In this document: positions 31,003 to 38,812 of the stretch, piece after piece | How positions within the stretch are numbered: the first letter of the stretch is position 1 | Layout: every line of letters begins with the position of its first letter | Assembly: GCA_900549955.1 (NCBI GenBank) | Contig: URQH01000007.1 | Coordinates: 1-64,000 of the forward strand | DNA from: an uncultured Eubacteriales bacterium | GTDB taxonomy: Bacteria; Bacillota; Clostridia; Christensenellales; CAG-138 | DNA: 64,000 nucleotides | Reading direction: 5' to 3' | Position numbers and translations under genes: made by a program | The notes under the pieces: generated by a model | What the model was told of the DNA's origin: nothing | Seen by the model: the letters and a program-made list of their open reading frames with translations, nothing else | The model's database searches: none

Positions 31003-31752
31003 GTGAGGATCCATGTCTTTCAAACGGCGCAGCAAATGGGCGCCGATGCAGCGCAGCTGGTGGCAAAGTGCTTGAATGAGGCAATTTCTGCGCGAGGGAA
31101 CGCCCGGCTGGTGCTTTCTACCGGTGCTTCCCAGTTTGAAATGCTGGATGCGCTTGTCCGGCAGCAGGTGGCGTGGGGGCGCGTGACCATGTTTCACCTG
31201 GATGAGTATGTTGGCCTGTCGCAGATGCATCCTGCAAGTTTCCGGCGCTACCTGAAGGACAGGTTTGTAGAAAAGGTGGCGTTGCGGGATGCGGTCTTTG
31301 TAGACGGGGAAGGCGACGTGGAGAAAAACATTGAAACGCTGACCCTGCGTTTGCGAGAGGCACCGATAGATGTGGCTGCGATCGGGATCGGTGAAAACGC
31401 GCACATCGCGTTTAACGATCCTCCCGCGGATTTTGATACGCGAGAGAGTTATATTGTGGTCAACCTGGATGAACGCTGTAAACAACAGCAGGTTCGGGAA
31501 GGCTGGTTCCCCTCTGTGGCAGATGTGCCACGGCAGGCGATCTCCATGACGGTGCAACAGATGCTGCTGGCAGAGACCATTGTCAGCGTCGTGCCGCATG
31601 GTGTGAAGGCGATTGCGGTACAAGAGACGCTCCGAAATCCCGTCAACAACCTTGTGCCTGCCACGATACTGAAAACGCATCCCGATTGGCATTTGTATCT
31701 GGATGCCGAATCGGCCGCGGGGTTTCTTTCGCTGCCGGACGGTACTGTGTAA
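31003..31752 (+). CDS. nagB: Glucosamine-6-phosphate deaminase-like protein
   Basis: Enzyme of the NagB/6-phosphogluconolactonase family, 249 aa. Active-site regions are present: LSTGASQFEMLDALV (phosphate loop), MFHLDEYVGLSQMHPASF with the proton-relay Asp, and IGIGENAHIAFNDPPADF with the catalytic His/Asp pair. This is the pattern of glucosamine-6-phosphate deaminases. GGAGG at 30993-30997 sits 5 nt before a GTG at 31003, so I prefer that to the ATG at 30991, which the site itself overlaps. It is the last gene of the importer operon and gives the best clue to its purpose: conversion of glucosamine 6-phosphate or a related amino sugar phosphate to fructose 6-phosphate and ammonia. Confidence 0.88.
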   Translation: MRIHVFQTAQQMGADAAQLVAKCLNEAISARGNARLVLSTGASQFEMLDALVRQQVAWGRVTMFHLDEYVGLSQMHPASFRRYLKDRFVEKVALRDAVFVDGEGDVEKNIETLTLRLREAPIDVAAIGIGENAHIAFNDPPADFDTRESYIVVNLDERCKQQQVREGWFPSVADVPRQAISMTVQQMLLAETIVSVVPHGVKAIAVQETLRNPVNNLVPATILKTHPDWHLYLDAESAAGFLSLPDGTV

Positions 31753-31810
31753 AACGCGGAGCCAGGGAACCCGTCCCCGCCTGAAAGTCCGAAAGCGATG
31801 GTATCAAGCA

Positions 31811-31842
31811 AAAAAGAACAGCGCAAACGCTGTTCTTTTTTT
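31811..31842. terminator. Bidirectional terminator between nagB and tRNA-Ala
   Basis: Perfect stem AAAAAAGAACAGCG / CGCTGTTCTTTTTT with a 4-nt loop and T-runs on both strands. It ends the importer operon and the leftward tRNA transcript. Confidence 0.93.
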
Positions 31843-31849
31843 GTATCAA

Positions 31850-31925
31850 TGGTGGAGATAAGGGGACTCGAACCCCTGACTTCTGCATTGCGAACGCAGC
31901 GCTCTACCAACTGAGCTATATCCCC
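31850..31925 (-). tRNA. tRNA-Ala (anticodon CGC)
   Basis: A 76-nt cloverleaf on the reverse strand with the CCA end encoded. The acceptor arm GGGGATA pairs with TATCTCC, the D arm is GCTC/GAGC, the anticodon stem-loop is CTGCG-TTCGCAA-TGCAG with anticodon CGC, and the T arm loop is TTCGAAC. Anticodon CGC reads GCG, a common alanine codon in this GC-rich genome. A promoter lies about 40 bp upstream and a strong terminator 8 bp downstream. Confidence 0.95.
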
Positions 31926-31966
31926 AAATGGGTGGTGCCGCCGGACAAGCCATTGACAGCTTCCAT

Positions 31967-31995
31967 ATCATACAACAATTTGCGGTAAAAATCAA
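31967..31995 (-). promoter_or_regulatory. tRNA-Ala promoter
   Basis: Reverse strand: -35 TTGATT (31995-31990), 17-bp spacer, -10 TATGAT (31972-31967), about 35 nt before the tRNA 5' end. Confidence 0.75.
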
Positions 31996-32132
31996 TAGGG
32001 AATTTATCGGGAGCCGAGGTATTTTTGGCCGCCGCCGCGCTCGCCGCCCGCACCACCTTCGCCGTCACTGCCTGCCGTCGTTCGCCGCTGCCCACACCCG
32101 CCGCACCCAACGCCGGATGTGCGGCGAATTGC

Positions 32133-32164
32133 AAAAAGCGGGGGGAGCGGCAGCCCGCTCCCCC
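32133..32164 (-). terminator. Terminator of the feo operon
   Basis: Stem GGGGGAGCGG / CCGCTCCCCC with a 4-nt loop, followed on the reverse strand by CGCTTTTTG, about 40 bp past the last small gene. Confidence 0.85.
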
Positions 32165-32203
32165 GTCGGTTGCGCACGGCGGCGGCCCGCCGTGCGGAGC
32201 CCG

Positions 32204-32365
32204 TCAGAACTCCCTGACGAGCGCGTCCATCTCCGCGCGGCTCTGGATGCCGCGCGCCCGGGCGACCTGCTGTTCCTTCACGCCCTCCGGCAACGCGCAG
32301 AAGCGCTTCATCGCTTCCGGGTTGCGGGCGAGCGATTGCAGGAGCCCCTGAGGCAATTCATCCAT
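32204..32365 (-). CDS. Small hypothetical protein (53 aa) after feoB
   Basis: A short frame starting MDELPQGLLQSLARNPEAM and ending ALVREF, preceded by GAGGTGA about 9 nt before the ATG at 32365. It looks like a compact helical protein with no signal peptide, membrane segment or cysteines. It lies 62 bp after feoB and before the operon terminator, so it is probably co-transcribed. Similar small helical proteins with a LPEGVK...RA.G..S..EM pattern occur in Clostridia, sometimes resembling the C-terminal segment of YdeI-type proteins. Function unknown. Its place may reflect read-through rather than a role in iron uptake. Confidence 0.6.
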   Translation of the reverse strand: MDELPQGLLQSLARNPEAMKRFCALPEGVKEQQVARARGIQSRAEMDALVREF

Positions 32366-32427
32366 TTTCGCTTCACCTCGGGAAATAGTATGGTTGCACA
32401 CCGCCGCGTCTATGCGGCGGCGCCGGA

Positions 32428-34587
32428 TTAGGCGAGGCCGAACAGCCGCGCGACGGTAGCGACGATCAGGCACAGGCTCACGCCGAACATCGTGGGCAGC
32501 AGCGCGGCCACGCCTGCCCATTTCCAGCTCTGCGTTTCCTTTTTGATGACCATGAGCGTCGTGGAGCACGGCCAGTGAAACAGCGAAAACAGCAGCATGT
32601 TCAGCCCCGTCAGCCAGGTCCAGCCGTGCGCGGCCAGCATGGCGTGCAGTTGCCCGAGCGAGGCGTAGTCCGTGAGCGTGCCCGTGGCGGCGTATGCCAT
32701 GAGGATCACCGGCAGCACGATTTCATTGGCTGGCAGCCCGAGGAGGAACGCCATTAAAATGACGCCGTCCAGGCCCAGCAGCCGGCCGAGGGGGTCGAAA
32801 AATGCCGTGCAGTGGGCAAGCAACGTGGTGCCGCCGGCCTGGACGTTGGCCAGTATGTAGATCAGCAGCCCGGCGGGCGCGGCGACGCTTGCGGCGCGTC
32901 CGAGCACGAACAGCGTGCGGTCGAGCACGGAGCGCAGCAGCACACGCCCGATCTGCGGCTTGCGGTACGGCGGCAGCTCCAGCGTGAACGAGGAGGGCAC
33001 GCCCTTGAGCAGCGTCCGCGACAGCAGCCGGGAGGCGGCAAAGGTCGCGCCGATGCTCAGCAGGATGGCGGCGGTGAGCAGCAGCGCCGCGAGCCAGGAG
33101 CGCCCGCTGCCCACGCCGACGAAGAACATCGTGATCACGGCGATCAGCGTCGGGAAGCGGCCGTTGCAGGGCACGAAGCTGTTGGTCAGCACGGCGATGA
33201 GCCGTTCGCGCGGGCTGTCGATGATCCGGCAGCCGATGACCCCCGCCGCGTTACAGCCCAGGCCCATACACATTGTCAACGCCTGTTTTCCGCAGGCGGC
33301 GCAGCGGCGGAACCGGTTGTCGAGGTTGAACGCCACCCGCGGCAGATACCCCAGGTCCTCCAGCAGGGTGAACAGCGGGAAAAAGATGGCCATGGGCGGC
33401 AGCATGACCGAGACGACCCAGGCCAGCGTGCGGTACATGCCCAACACGAGCGCGCCATGCAACCAGTCCGGCATGCCGATGGACCGGCAGGCGCTGCTGA
33501 GCGCGTCCTGCAGGGAAAAGAGCCAGCTGGAGAGCAGCGCGGAGGGCGCGTTGGCGCCAACCATGGTCAGGTAAAACACCAGCAGCAGGCCGAGCAGCAT
33601 GACCGGCAGGCCGGTCCAGCGGCCCGTGAGCAGGCGGTCCACGCGCAGCTCGCGCTCGCGCTGCCGGGCGCTTTTTTGGCGGATGGCGTGCGCGCAAATG
33701 GTTTCGCTGTCCCGAAAAATGGCGGAGACGATCTCATCCTGCACGCGCTCGGGCGGATAGCCCGCCTGTGCAAGCTGCTCCGCGGCCGCCTCCAGCGCGG
33801 CGGCGACGGCCGGGTCGGCGGAGAGCGGCGCGCCAAGCAGCGCGTCCACGCCGGATAGCAGCGCGCGGTCGTTGCACAGCAGGCGCAGCGCCACAAAGCG
33901 TGCGTCCATGCGGCCCTGCAGAGCCTGCTCGAGCGGCCCCAGCAGCTGCGCCACCGCCCGCTCGATGGCCGGCGCATACCGGACGCGGCGGCGGTCGCAA
34001 GCCGGGCCCGCCGCAACCTCCGACACGCGGTCCATCAGCGCCGAGAGCCCGCGCCCGCTGCGTGCGCTGGCGCCGACGCACGGCACGCCAAGCGCGCGGG
34101 ACAGCGCGTCCAGGTCCACGCGCACGCCCTTGCGGCGCGCTTCGTCCATGAGGTTGACGCATACGACCACGTGCCCGGTGATTTCCAGCGTTTGCAGCAC
34201 GAGGTTCAGGTTGCGCTCGAGGCACGTGGCGTCGCACACGACGACGGCGGCATCCGCGCCGCCAAAGCACAGGAAGTCGCGCGCGACCTCCTCCTCTGCC
34301 GACTGCGCGCTGAGCGAATACGCGCCGGGAATGTCTACGAGCAGGTAGTTGGCGCCGCGATGGCGGCACTGCCCCGACGCGCTGCCCACGGTCTTGCCCG
34401 GCCAGTTGCCGGTGTGCTGGTGCAGCCCGGTCAGCGCATTAAACACGGTGCTCTTGCCGACGTTTGGATTGCCTGCAAGCGCGACGACCCGGCAGTGTGG
34501 GTTGGCCCGCGCGGCAGCGCAGGCAGCAGGGCATTCCCGGCACGTGCCGGCCGCGCGCCGCCCGGTGGAGGATGCTGTCAGACCCAT
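32428..34587 (-). CDS. feoB: Ferrous iron transport protein B
   Basis: Main subunit of the Fe(II) uptake system, 719 aa. A cysteine-containing N-terminal extension (CRECPAAC) is followed by the G-protein domain: G1 GNPNVGKST (about 39-47), G2/switch with TGNWPGKTV, G3 DIPGAYSL and G4 NLMDEA. The membrane domain contains two gate/core regions; CMGLGCNAAGVIGCRII and FVPCNGRFPTLIAV carry the conserved cysteines. A GGGGGGA Shine-Dalgarno precedes the ATG at 34587, which overlaps the end of feoA by 10 bp. It is encoded with feoA and probably controlled by iron through a Fur- or DtxR-type protein, though I could not identify an operator. Anaerobes rely on this system. Confidence 0.97.
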   Translation of the reverse strand: MGLTASSTGRRAAGTCRECPAACAAARANPHCRVVALAGNPNVGKSTVFNALTGLHQHTGNWPGKTVGSASGQCRHRGANYLLVDIPGAYSLSAQSAEEEVARDFLCFGGADAAVVVCDATCLERNLNLVLQTLEITGHVVVCVNLMDEARRKGVRVDLDALSRALGVPCVGASARSGRGLSALMDRVSEVAAGPACDRRRVRYAPAIERAVAQLLGPLEQALQGRMDARFVALRLLCNDRALLSGVDALLGAPLSADPAVAAALEAAAEQLAQAGYPPERVQDEIVSAIFRDSETICAHAIRQKSARQRERELRVDRLLTGRWTGLPVMLLGLLLVFYLTMVGANAPSALLSSWLFSLQDALSSACRSIGMPDWLHGALVLGMYRTLAWVVSVMLPPMAIFFPLFTLLEDLGYLPRVAFNLDNRFRRCAACGKQALTMCMGLGCNAAGVIGCRIIDSPRERLIAVLTNSFVPCNGRFPTLIAVITMFFVGVGSGRSWLAALLLTAAILLSIGATFAASRLLSRTLLKGVPSSFTLELPPYRKPQIGRVLLRSVLDRTLFVLGRAASVAAPAGLLIYILANVQAGGTTLLAHCTAFFDPLGRLLGLDGVILMAFLLGLPANEIVLPVILMAYAATGTLTDYASLGQLHAMLAAHGWTWLTGLNMLLFSLFHWPCSTTLMVIKKETQSWKWAGVAALLPTMFGVSLCLIVATVARLFGLA

Positions 34588-34886
34588 GCGCTGTCCCCCC
34601 GCTCATTCGACGGTTCCCAGGCGTCGCAGGACGGCGGAACGATCTCCACGGTGGCGGCGTCCGCGTTGCGCAGGGCGATCACCGTGCCGCGGATCAGATA
34701 GGCGCGCGGGTCGCCGGAAGGGGCGTCGAACAGATGGACGGCCGTCGCCTGCAGCGTCAGGCCGAGGTCCAGCAGCCGCCTGCGCATGGAACCCTGGGCG
34801 TGGATCTGCCGGATGGTCGCGGCGGCGCCTGTGGGGAGCGAGAGCAGCGTGGGAGGCGCGGGGGTGGGGGCTTGCGTGACAGGCAT
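34578..34886 (-). CDS. feoA: Ferrous iron transport protein A
   Basis: Small SH3-like cytoplasmic partner of FeoB, 102 aa. The core LLSLPTGAAATIRQIHAQG, RRRLLDLGL and IRGTVIALRNADAATVEIV matches the FeoA fold. The ATG at 34886 has AAGGAG 11 nt upstream. An N-terminal stretch of Pro/Ala/Thr residues is longer than usual, as is the tail. The gene overlaps feoB by 10 bp, implying coupled translation. FeoA is thought to modulate the FeoB G-domain or assembly. A -10-like TAGTAT lies about 50 bp upstream, but no full promoter was convincing. Confidence 0.9.
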   Translation of the reverse strand: MPVTQAPTPAPPTLLSLPTGAAATIRQIHAQGSMRRRLLDLGLTLQATAVHLFDAPSGDPRAYLIRGTVIALRNADAATVEIVPPSCDAWEPSNERGDSAWV

Positions 34887-34973
34887 GGCGTGGACAGCTC
34901 CTTTTCGCAATGATGGTCTTATGCCCAATACTATGCCTGCGCCGCGGCCGTTGGTGCGTGGATGCGGGCGCGC

Positions 34974-35013
34974 AAAAAACGCGCCCGTGCCGCCGAAGAC
35001 GGCGCAGGCGCGT
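34974..35013 (-). terminator. Terminator after the ytvI-like gene
   Basis: Imperfect hairpin with outer arms ACGCGCC / GGCGCGT and inner TGCCGCC / GGCGGCA-type pairing, followed on the reverse strand by TTTTTTG, about 45 bp past the stop at 35057. Confidence 0.75.
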
Positions 35014-35056
35014 GTCTGTTGCAGGGAAATGGCGGCCGGTGCGTCCCGGCGGTGGG

Positions 35057-36262
35057 TCAGTCCGGCGTCCCGGCCGGGCCGGATGGCGCCGCGTCCTCAC
35101 CGGCTTGTTCGGCCTCCGGAGGACGGGGCGCGTCGCGCTTGGCAGGGCAGGGCGCCGCCTGTGCCGGCGCGCCGCCCTTCCCACCGGTGGGGCGATAGAG
35201 CTGGATGACGCCGGCGTCGTTCATGCTCACGGCAATGGCAAGGGCGACCGGCAGCCCGAGCAGCCCGATGGGGCCAAACACGTACGTACCCACGACCATG
35301 GCGAGCAGCGTCACGATCGGATGCAGGCCCACGTGCTGGCCGACGATCTTGGGCTCGATGATATTGCGCACGATGACGATGACGACATAGAGCAGCACGA
35401 GGCCGATGGCGAGGCGGTAATTGCCGAGCAGCGCGGTGATGATGGCCCAGGGCAGCAGCACCGTGCCGCTGCCAACCACGGGCAGGATGTCAAAGATGGC
35501 GATCAGCAGCGCGATGAGCACGGCGTTGTCCACGCCGATCAGGAGCAGGCCCACCATGAGCTCGAAAAATGTGATGAGCAGGATCAGCGCATAGGAGCGG
35601 ACGTACTGTCCGAGCGTCTTGCCCAAATGGACGCGGATTTCGTGCGCGCGCCGCCGGTTGCCGTCCGAAAGCTGGTGCAGGATGAACGCCTTGAGCACCG
35701 GATAGTCCATCGTGATGAACACCGTGGCGATGACCGAGATGAGCACGTTGAGCAGAAAGCCCGGCACGGAGACGGCATAGCCGCCGAGCATGGCGAGCGC
35801 CTTGCCGGAAAAGTTTACGATGGAAGTTTCCAGCGACGTGCCGAGGCTGGAGACCAGGCTGCTGAACATGCCGGTGGACGAGGGATCGAGCCGCGTGATG
35901 AAGCGGTCCAGCTCCGTCATGAGCGAGGCGAGGAGCGGCTCAATGGTGGTGTTGTACAGCTCGGGCAGGTTCAGCACGAACGCCTTGGCGCTGGTGAACA
36001 GCTTGACCGACAGCAGCACGAGCACAAGCCCCAGCAGACAATAGAACAGCAGCACCGTCACCACTGCGGCGATCCCCTTGTGGATGCGGCACTTTTCGTG
36101 CAGGAACCGCACCAGCGGACGCAGCAGCAGCGAGACGACGAACGCCACGACAAACGGCAGCAGCGCCGGGATGCCATACCGGCAGATAAAGATCGCAATG
36201 GCGAGTATGACCGCAAAATAGGCAAAGCGGATCAAAAACTGTCCCTGTCGTTTCGTGTTCAA
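35057..36262 (-). CDS. ytvI: AI-2E family transporter, sporulation protein YtvI-like
   Basis: Integral membrane protein, 401 aa, of the AI-2E transporter (DUF20/PerM) family; the subgroup in spore formers is called YtvI. About eight membrane helices are visible, with a mid-protein soluble segment (about 100-150) and the conserved LLIGVDNAVLIALLIAIFDI and NIIEPKIVGQHVGLHPI. The C-terminal 45 residues are a Pro/Ala-rich tail, probably disordered. The best start is TTG at 36262, with GGGAGG 6 nt upstream; the ATG at 36292 lies in the intergenic region and has no such site. Divergent from mntP. In Bacillus ytvI is controlled during sporulation, though its function is undefined. Confidence 0.82.
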   Translation of the reverse strand: MNTKRQGQFLIRFAYFAVILAIAIFICRYGIPALLPFVVAFVVSLLLRPLVRFLHEKCRIHKGIAAVVTVLLFYCLLGLVLVLLSVKLFTSAKAFVLNLPELYNTTIEPLLASLMTELDRFITRLDPSSTGMFSSLVSSLGTSLETSIVNFSGKALAMLGGYAVSVPGFLLNVLISVIATVFITMDYPVLKAFILHQLSDGNRRRAHEIRVHLGKTLGQYVRSYALILLITFFELMVGLLLIGVDNAVLIALLIAIFDILPVVGSGTVLLPWAIITALLGNYRLAIGLVLLYVVIVIVRNIIEPKIVGQHVGLHPIVTLLAMVVGTYVFGPIGLLGLPVALAIAVSMNDAGVIQLYRPTGGKGGAPAQAAPCPAKRDAPRPPEAEQAGEDAAPSGPAGTPD

Positions 36263-36315
36263 AGCAGACCTCCCGACGATAGGATATACCAATACCCTAC
36301 CATTTTATCTGCCTC

Positions 36316-36366
36316 TTGTAAATGAGAGAGCAACTTGTGCTATAATGAGTTCACGAAAGTTCACGA
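36316..36366 (+). promoter_or_regulatory. mntP promoter with a 10-bp-spaced direct repeat at the start site
   Basis: Extended -10 TGC-TATAAT (36338-36346) with a weak TTGTAA (36316-36321) 19 bp upstream. Immediately after it the 9-mer AGTTCACGA occurs at 36348-36356 and 36358-36366, one helical turn apart and covering the expected transcription start. A metal-responsive regulator would be a reasonable candidate for binding here. Confidence 0.55.
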
Positions 36367-36402
36367 TTTGGCGCCGGCCGGCCGGCGCGGCAAGGGGTAT
36401 CC

Positions 36403-36969
36403 ATGGGTTTTTGGGAGTTGTTTCTGACGGGCGTCGGCCTCTCTGCAGACGCATTTGCGGCGGCGCTGTGCCAGGGACTGCATATGAAGCGGCTGAACTG
36501 GGCGCGCGCCGCGCTGGTCGGGCTGTTTTTCGGCGGGTTTCAGGCGCTGATGCCGCTTCTCGGCTATCTGCTGGGCTCGCAGCTGGAGCGGTACATCCGC
36601 AGCGTGGATCACTGGATCGTGTTTGCGCTGCTGTTGTTCATCGGCGGCAAGATGGTCGTCGAAACGTTGCGCGGCGGCGAGAAGGAGACGTGTGAGAGCG
36701 GGCGCAGCTTTGTGACGGGACTGCTGCTGCTGGCCGTGGCCACGAGCATTGACGCGCTGGCGGTGGGCATCTCGTTTGCGTTTTTGCAGGTGACCATCCT
36801 GCCCGCCGTGGCGCTCATCGGCGCGACGACGTTTGTGCTGTCGGTGCTGGGCGTGGGCATTGGCTCGCGCTTTGGCACCCGCTTTCAAAAGCAGGCGGGT
36901 ATTGCGGGCGGCGTCATCCTCATGCTGATCGGCATCAAGATCCTGCTCGAGCACCTGGGCGTGCTCTAA
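36403..36969 (+). CDS. mntP: Manganese efflux pump MntP
   Basis: Six-helix membrane protein, 188 aa, that exports Mn(II). The two repeated halves each carry the family's acidic motif: GVGLSADAFAAALCQGL near the N-terminus and ATSIDALAVGISFAFL near residues 111-126, with the two aspartates expected in the transport path. A G-rich site (AAGGGG) precedes the ATG at 36403. It has its own extended -10 promoter and a direct repeat at the start site. No yybP-ykoY-like manganese riboswitch fits in the short leader (about 50 nt). The next gene begins 40 bp later and may be co-transcribed. Confidence 0.92.
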   Translation: MGFWELFLTGVGLSADAFAAALCQGLHMKRLNWARAALVGLFFGGFQALMPLLGYLLGSQLERYIRSVDHWIVFALLLFIGGKMVVETLRGGEKETCESGRSFVTGLLLLAVATSIDALAVGISFAFLQVTILPAVALIGATTFVLSVLGVGIGSRFGTRFQKQAGIAGGVILMLIGIKILLEHLGVL

Positions 36970-37009
36970 AGGCACCCGGCGAATGGAAAATAGAGGGGAG
37001 AACGGAATC

Positions 37010-37591
37010 ATGACACCGGAAGAACTGCTGTCCTTTTTGCGGCTTGCGGCGCGGCTCAAGGGGATGCCGCGGCACTGCCGCACGACGACGGGCACCGAGG
37101 AGACTGTGGCGGCGCACGCGTGGCGGCTCGCGCTGCTCGCGTGGCTGTTGCAGGACGAACAGCCGGATGTGGACATGCGCCGCGTGATGGAGCTGGCGCT
37201 CGTGCACGATCTGGGGGAGGCGGTGACGGGCGACATCCCGAGCTTTCTCAAGACGCCGGACCACGAGCGCACCGAGCGCGACGCGCTCTCCGGGATTGCG
37301 GCGCTGCTGCCCCCGCCGCGTGGGGCGGCGCTGCAGGCGCTGTTTGACGAGTGGGACGCGCAGCAGACGCGCGAGGCCCGGTTTTGCCGTGCGCTGGACA
37401 AGCTGGAGGCCGTCATCTCGCACAACGAGAGCGACCTTTCCACGTGGATCCCGCTCGAATATGAGCTGAACCTGACCTACGCGGAGGCCGAGGCGGCGGA
37501 ATTTCCGTGCCTGCGTGCGCTCAGGGAGCGGATGCGGCAGGACACGCAGGAGAAAATCGCGGCCGGCAGGGCCGAAAAACAGGAGGAGTAG
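37010..37591 (+). CDS. HD domain hydrolase (YfbR-like)
   Basis: Metal-dependent phosphohydrolase, 193 aa. HD residues are seen in ETVAAHAWRLALLAWLL (first His), LALVHDLGEAVTGDIPSF (the HD pair, about 66-83) and FCRALDKLEAV (last Asp), the pattern of the YfbR/HDDC2 5'-deoxynucleotidase group. The ATG at 37010 has GGGGAG 9 nt upstream; an ATG at 36983 is less well placed. It lies between mntP and a nitroreductase gene in the same direction with small gaps, suggesting one transcript. A role in nucleotide clean-up is likely from family membership. Confidence 0.88.
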   Translation: MTPEELLSFLRLAARLKGMPRHCRTTTGTEETVAAHAWRLALLAWLLQDEQPDVDMRRVMELALVHDLGEAVTGDIPSFLKTPDHERTERDALSGIAALLPPPRGAALQALFDEWDAQQTREARFCRALDKLEAVISHNESDLSTWIPLEYELNLTYAEAEAAEFPCLRALRERMRQDTQEKIAAGRAEKQEE

Positions 37592-37596
37592 AGAGC

Positions 37597-38142
37597 ATGA
37601 ACGAAGCCTATTTTGACCTGATTGCCTCGCGGCAGAGCTGCCGCAAATACGACGCGGCCCGCCCGGTTGAGCGGGAAAAGCTGGTCAGGTGCGTGGAGGC
37701 CGCGCGCATTGCGCCGTCGGCCTGCAACAGCCAGCCGTGGCGTTTCCACGTGGTGACGCGGCCCGACCTGTGCGAGGCCCTGCGCCCGACGGTGCAGCGC
37801 CTGGGCATGAACCGCTTTGTGAACGACTGCCCCGCGTTTATCGTCGTGACAGAGGAGCGCGCGGTGCTCAAGCCGCTCATCGCCGCACATCTGAGCGAGC
37901 GGGAGTTTTCGAGCATCGACATCGGCATCGCCACCGCGCACCTGTGCCTGGCTGCGACGGCGCAGGGGCTGTCCACGTGTATCCTCGGCTGGCTGGACGC
38001 GAAAAAGGTCTGCGCCGTGCTGGGGTTGGACGAGAAGACCCGCGTGCGGCTCGTCATCGCGGTGGGCTATGCCGCGCCGGACGACACGCTGCGCAAAAAA
38101 CAGCGCAAGCCGCTCGAAGAGGTCGCGCGGTTTTATGAGTGA
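37597..38142 (+). CDS. Nitroreductase family protein
   Basis: FMN-dependent oxidoreductase, 181 aa. It begins FDLIASRQSCRKYD, the family's R-S-x-R-x-Y/F FMN phosphate motif, and has APSACNSQPWRFHVV, another FMN contact, and DIGIATAHLCLAATAQGLSTC at the dimer interface. AGGAGGAG is immediately upstream of the ATG at 37597, which is 5 bp after the HD gene's stop. The substrate is unknown; members reduce quinones, flavins or nitro compounds, and some small ones act on nicotinamide-like molecules. Nothing here is unusual for the family. Confidence 0.92.
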   Translation: MNEAYFDLIASRQSCRKYDAARPVEREKLVRCVEAARIAPSACNSQPWRFHVVTRPDLCEALRPTVQRLGMNRFVNDCPAFIVVTEERAVLKPLIAAHLSEREFSSIDIGIATAHLCLAATAQGLSTCILGWLDAKKVCAVLGLDEKTRVRLVIAVGYAAPDDTLRKKQRKPLEEVARFYE

Positions 38143-38251
38143 ACCGCGTCGCAAATTTTAATGCAATTCTCATCGAAGGACAAGGCGTGTTTCATGTTTT
38201 TGCCGTACTATACGGACATAGACAAAACTTCGATGGGAAAGGGGATTGGTT

Positions 38252-38779
38252 ATGGACCGGTTTGACATGGTGGAGCGGCTGCACCGGGAGGCTGGCGTGT
38301 CCTATGAGGAGGCGCGCGCTGCGCTGGAGGCGGCGGACTGGGATTTGCTCGACGCGCTGATCGCGCTCGAAAAACAGGGGAAGACGGGAGGCGCGACCGC
38401 GCACTACAGCACGGAGACGCAGGAGGAGCCGCCCGTACAGGAGGAGCCGAAGCGTGAGGACGGCGCGCGCTTTGGCGAGACCTGCCGCCGGTTTGCCCGG
38501 TGGTGCGGCCGGGGGATGCAGCGGGGCAATCGCAACGCCCTCTGTATGGAGCGTGGCGGCGAGGTGCTGCTCACCGTGCCGGTCACGGCGCTCGTGCTGC
38601 TGCTGGTGCTTGCGTTTTGGGTTGTGGTGCCGCTGATGATCGTGGCGCTGTTCTGTGGCTGCCGGTTCTACTTTACCGGCCCGGACCTCGGGCGCGAGGA
38701 CATCAACGATGCGATGGGCAAGGCGACCGAGGCGGCGGACAGCCTCAAGAAAGAATTTCGCAGCGGGGACGGGGCCTGA
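38252..38779 (+). CDS. UBA-like domain membrane protein (DUF4342-like)
   Basis: A 175-aa protein with an N-terminal UBA/EF-Ts-like three-helix domain (RFDMVERLHREAGVSYEEAR, then AADWDLLDALIALEK), an acidic Glu/Pro linker and a C-terminal hydrophobic stretch (about 105-137) that probably makes two membrane passes, ending in a charged helical tail. This plan matches small Clostridia proteins annotated as DUF4342. AAAGGGG lies 7 nt before the ATG at 38252. It is 33 bp before a two-component system, so it may belong to the same operon as a sensor accessory. Function unknown. Confidence 0.78.
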   Translation: MDRFDMVERLHREAGVSYEEARAALEAADWDLLDALIALEKQGKTGGATAHYSTETQEEPPVQEEPKREDGARFGETCRRFARWCGRGMQRGNRNALCMERGGEVLLTVPVTALVLLLVLAFWVVVPLMIVALFCGCRFYFTGPDLGREDINDAMGKATEAADSLKKEFRSGDGA

Positions 38780-38812
38780 CGGCCCCGTTTGCCGCGTTAC
38801 AGGAGGGCATGT

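Noticed and set aside
34910..36325. A 471-codon forward frame across the ytvI region
   Set aside because: Antisense to a clear membrane transporter gene; full of charged His/Gln/Arg runs and without start signals.
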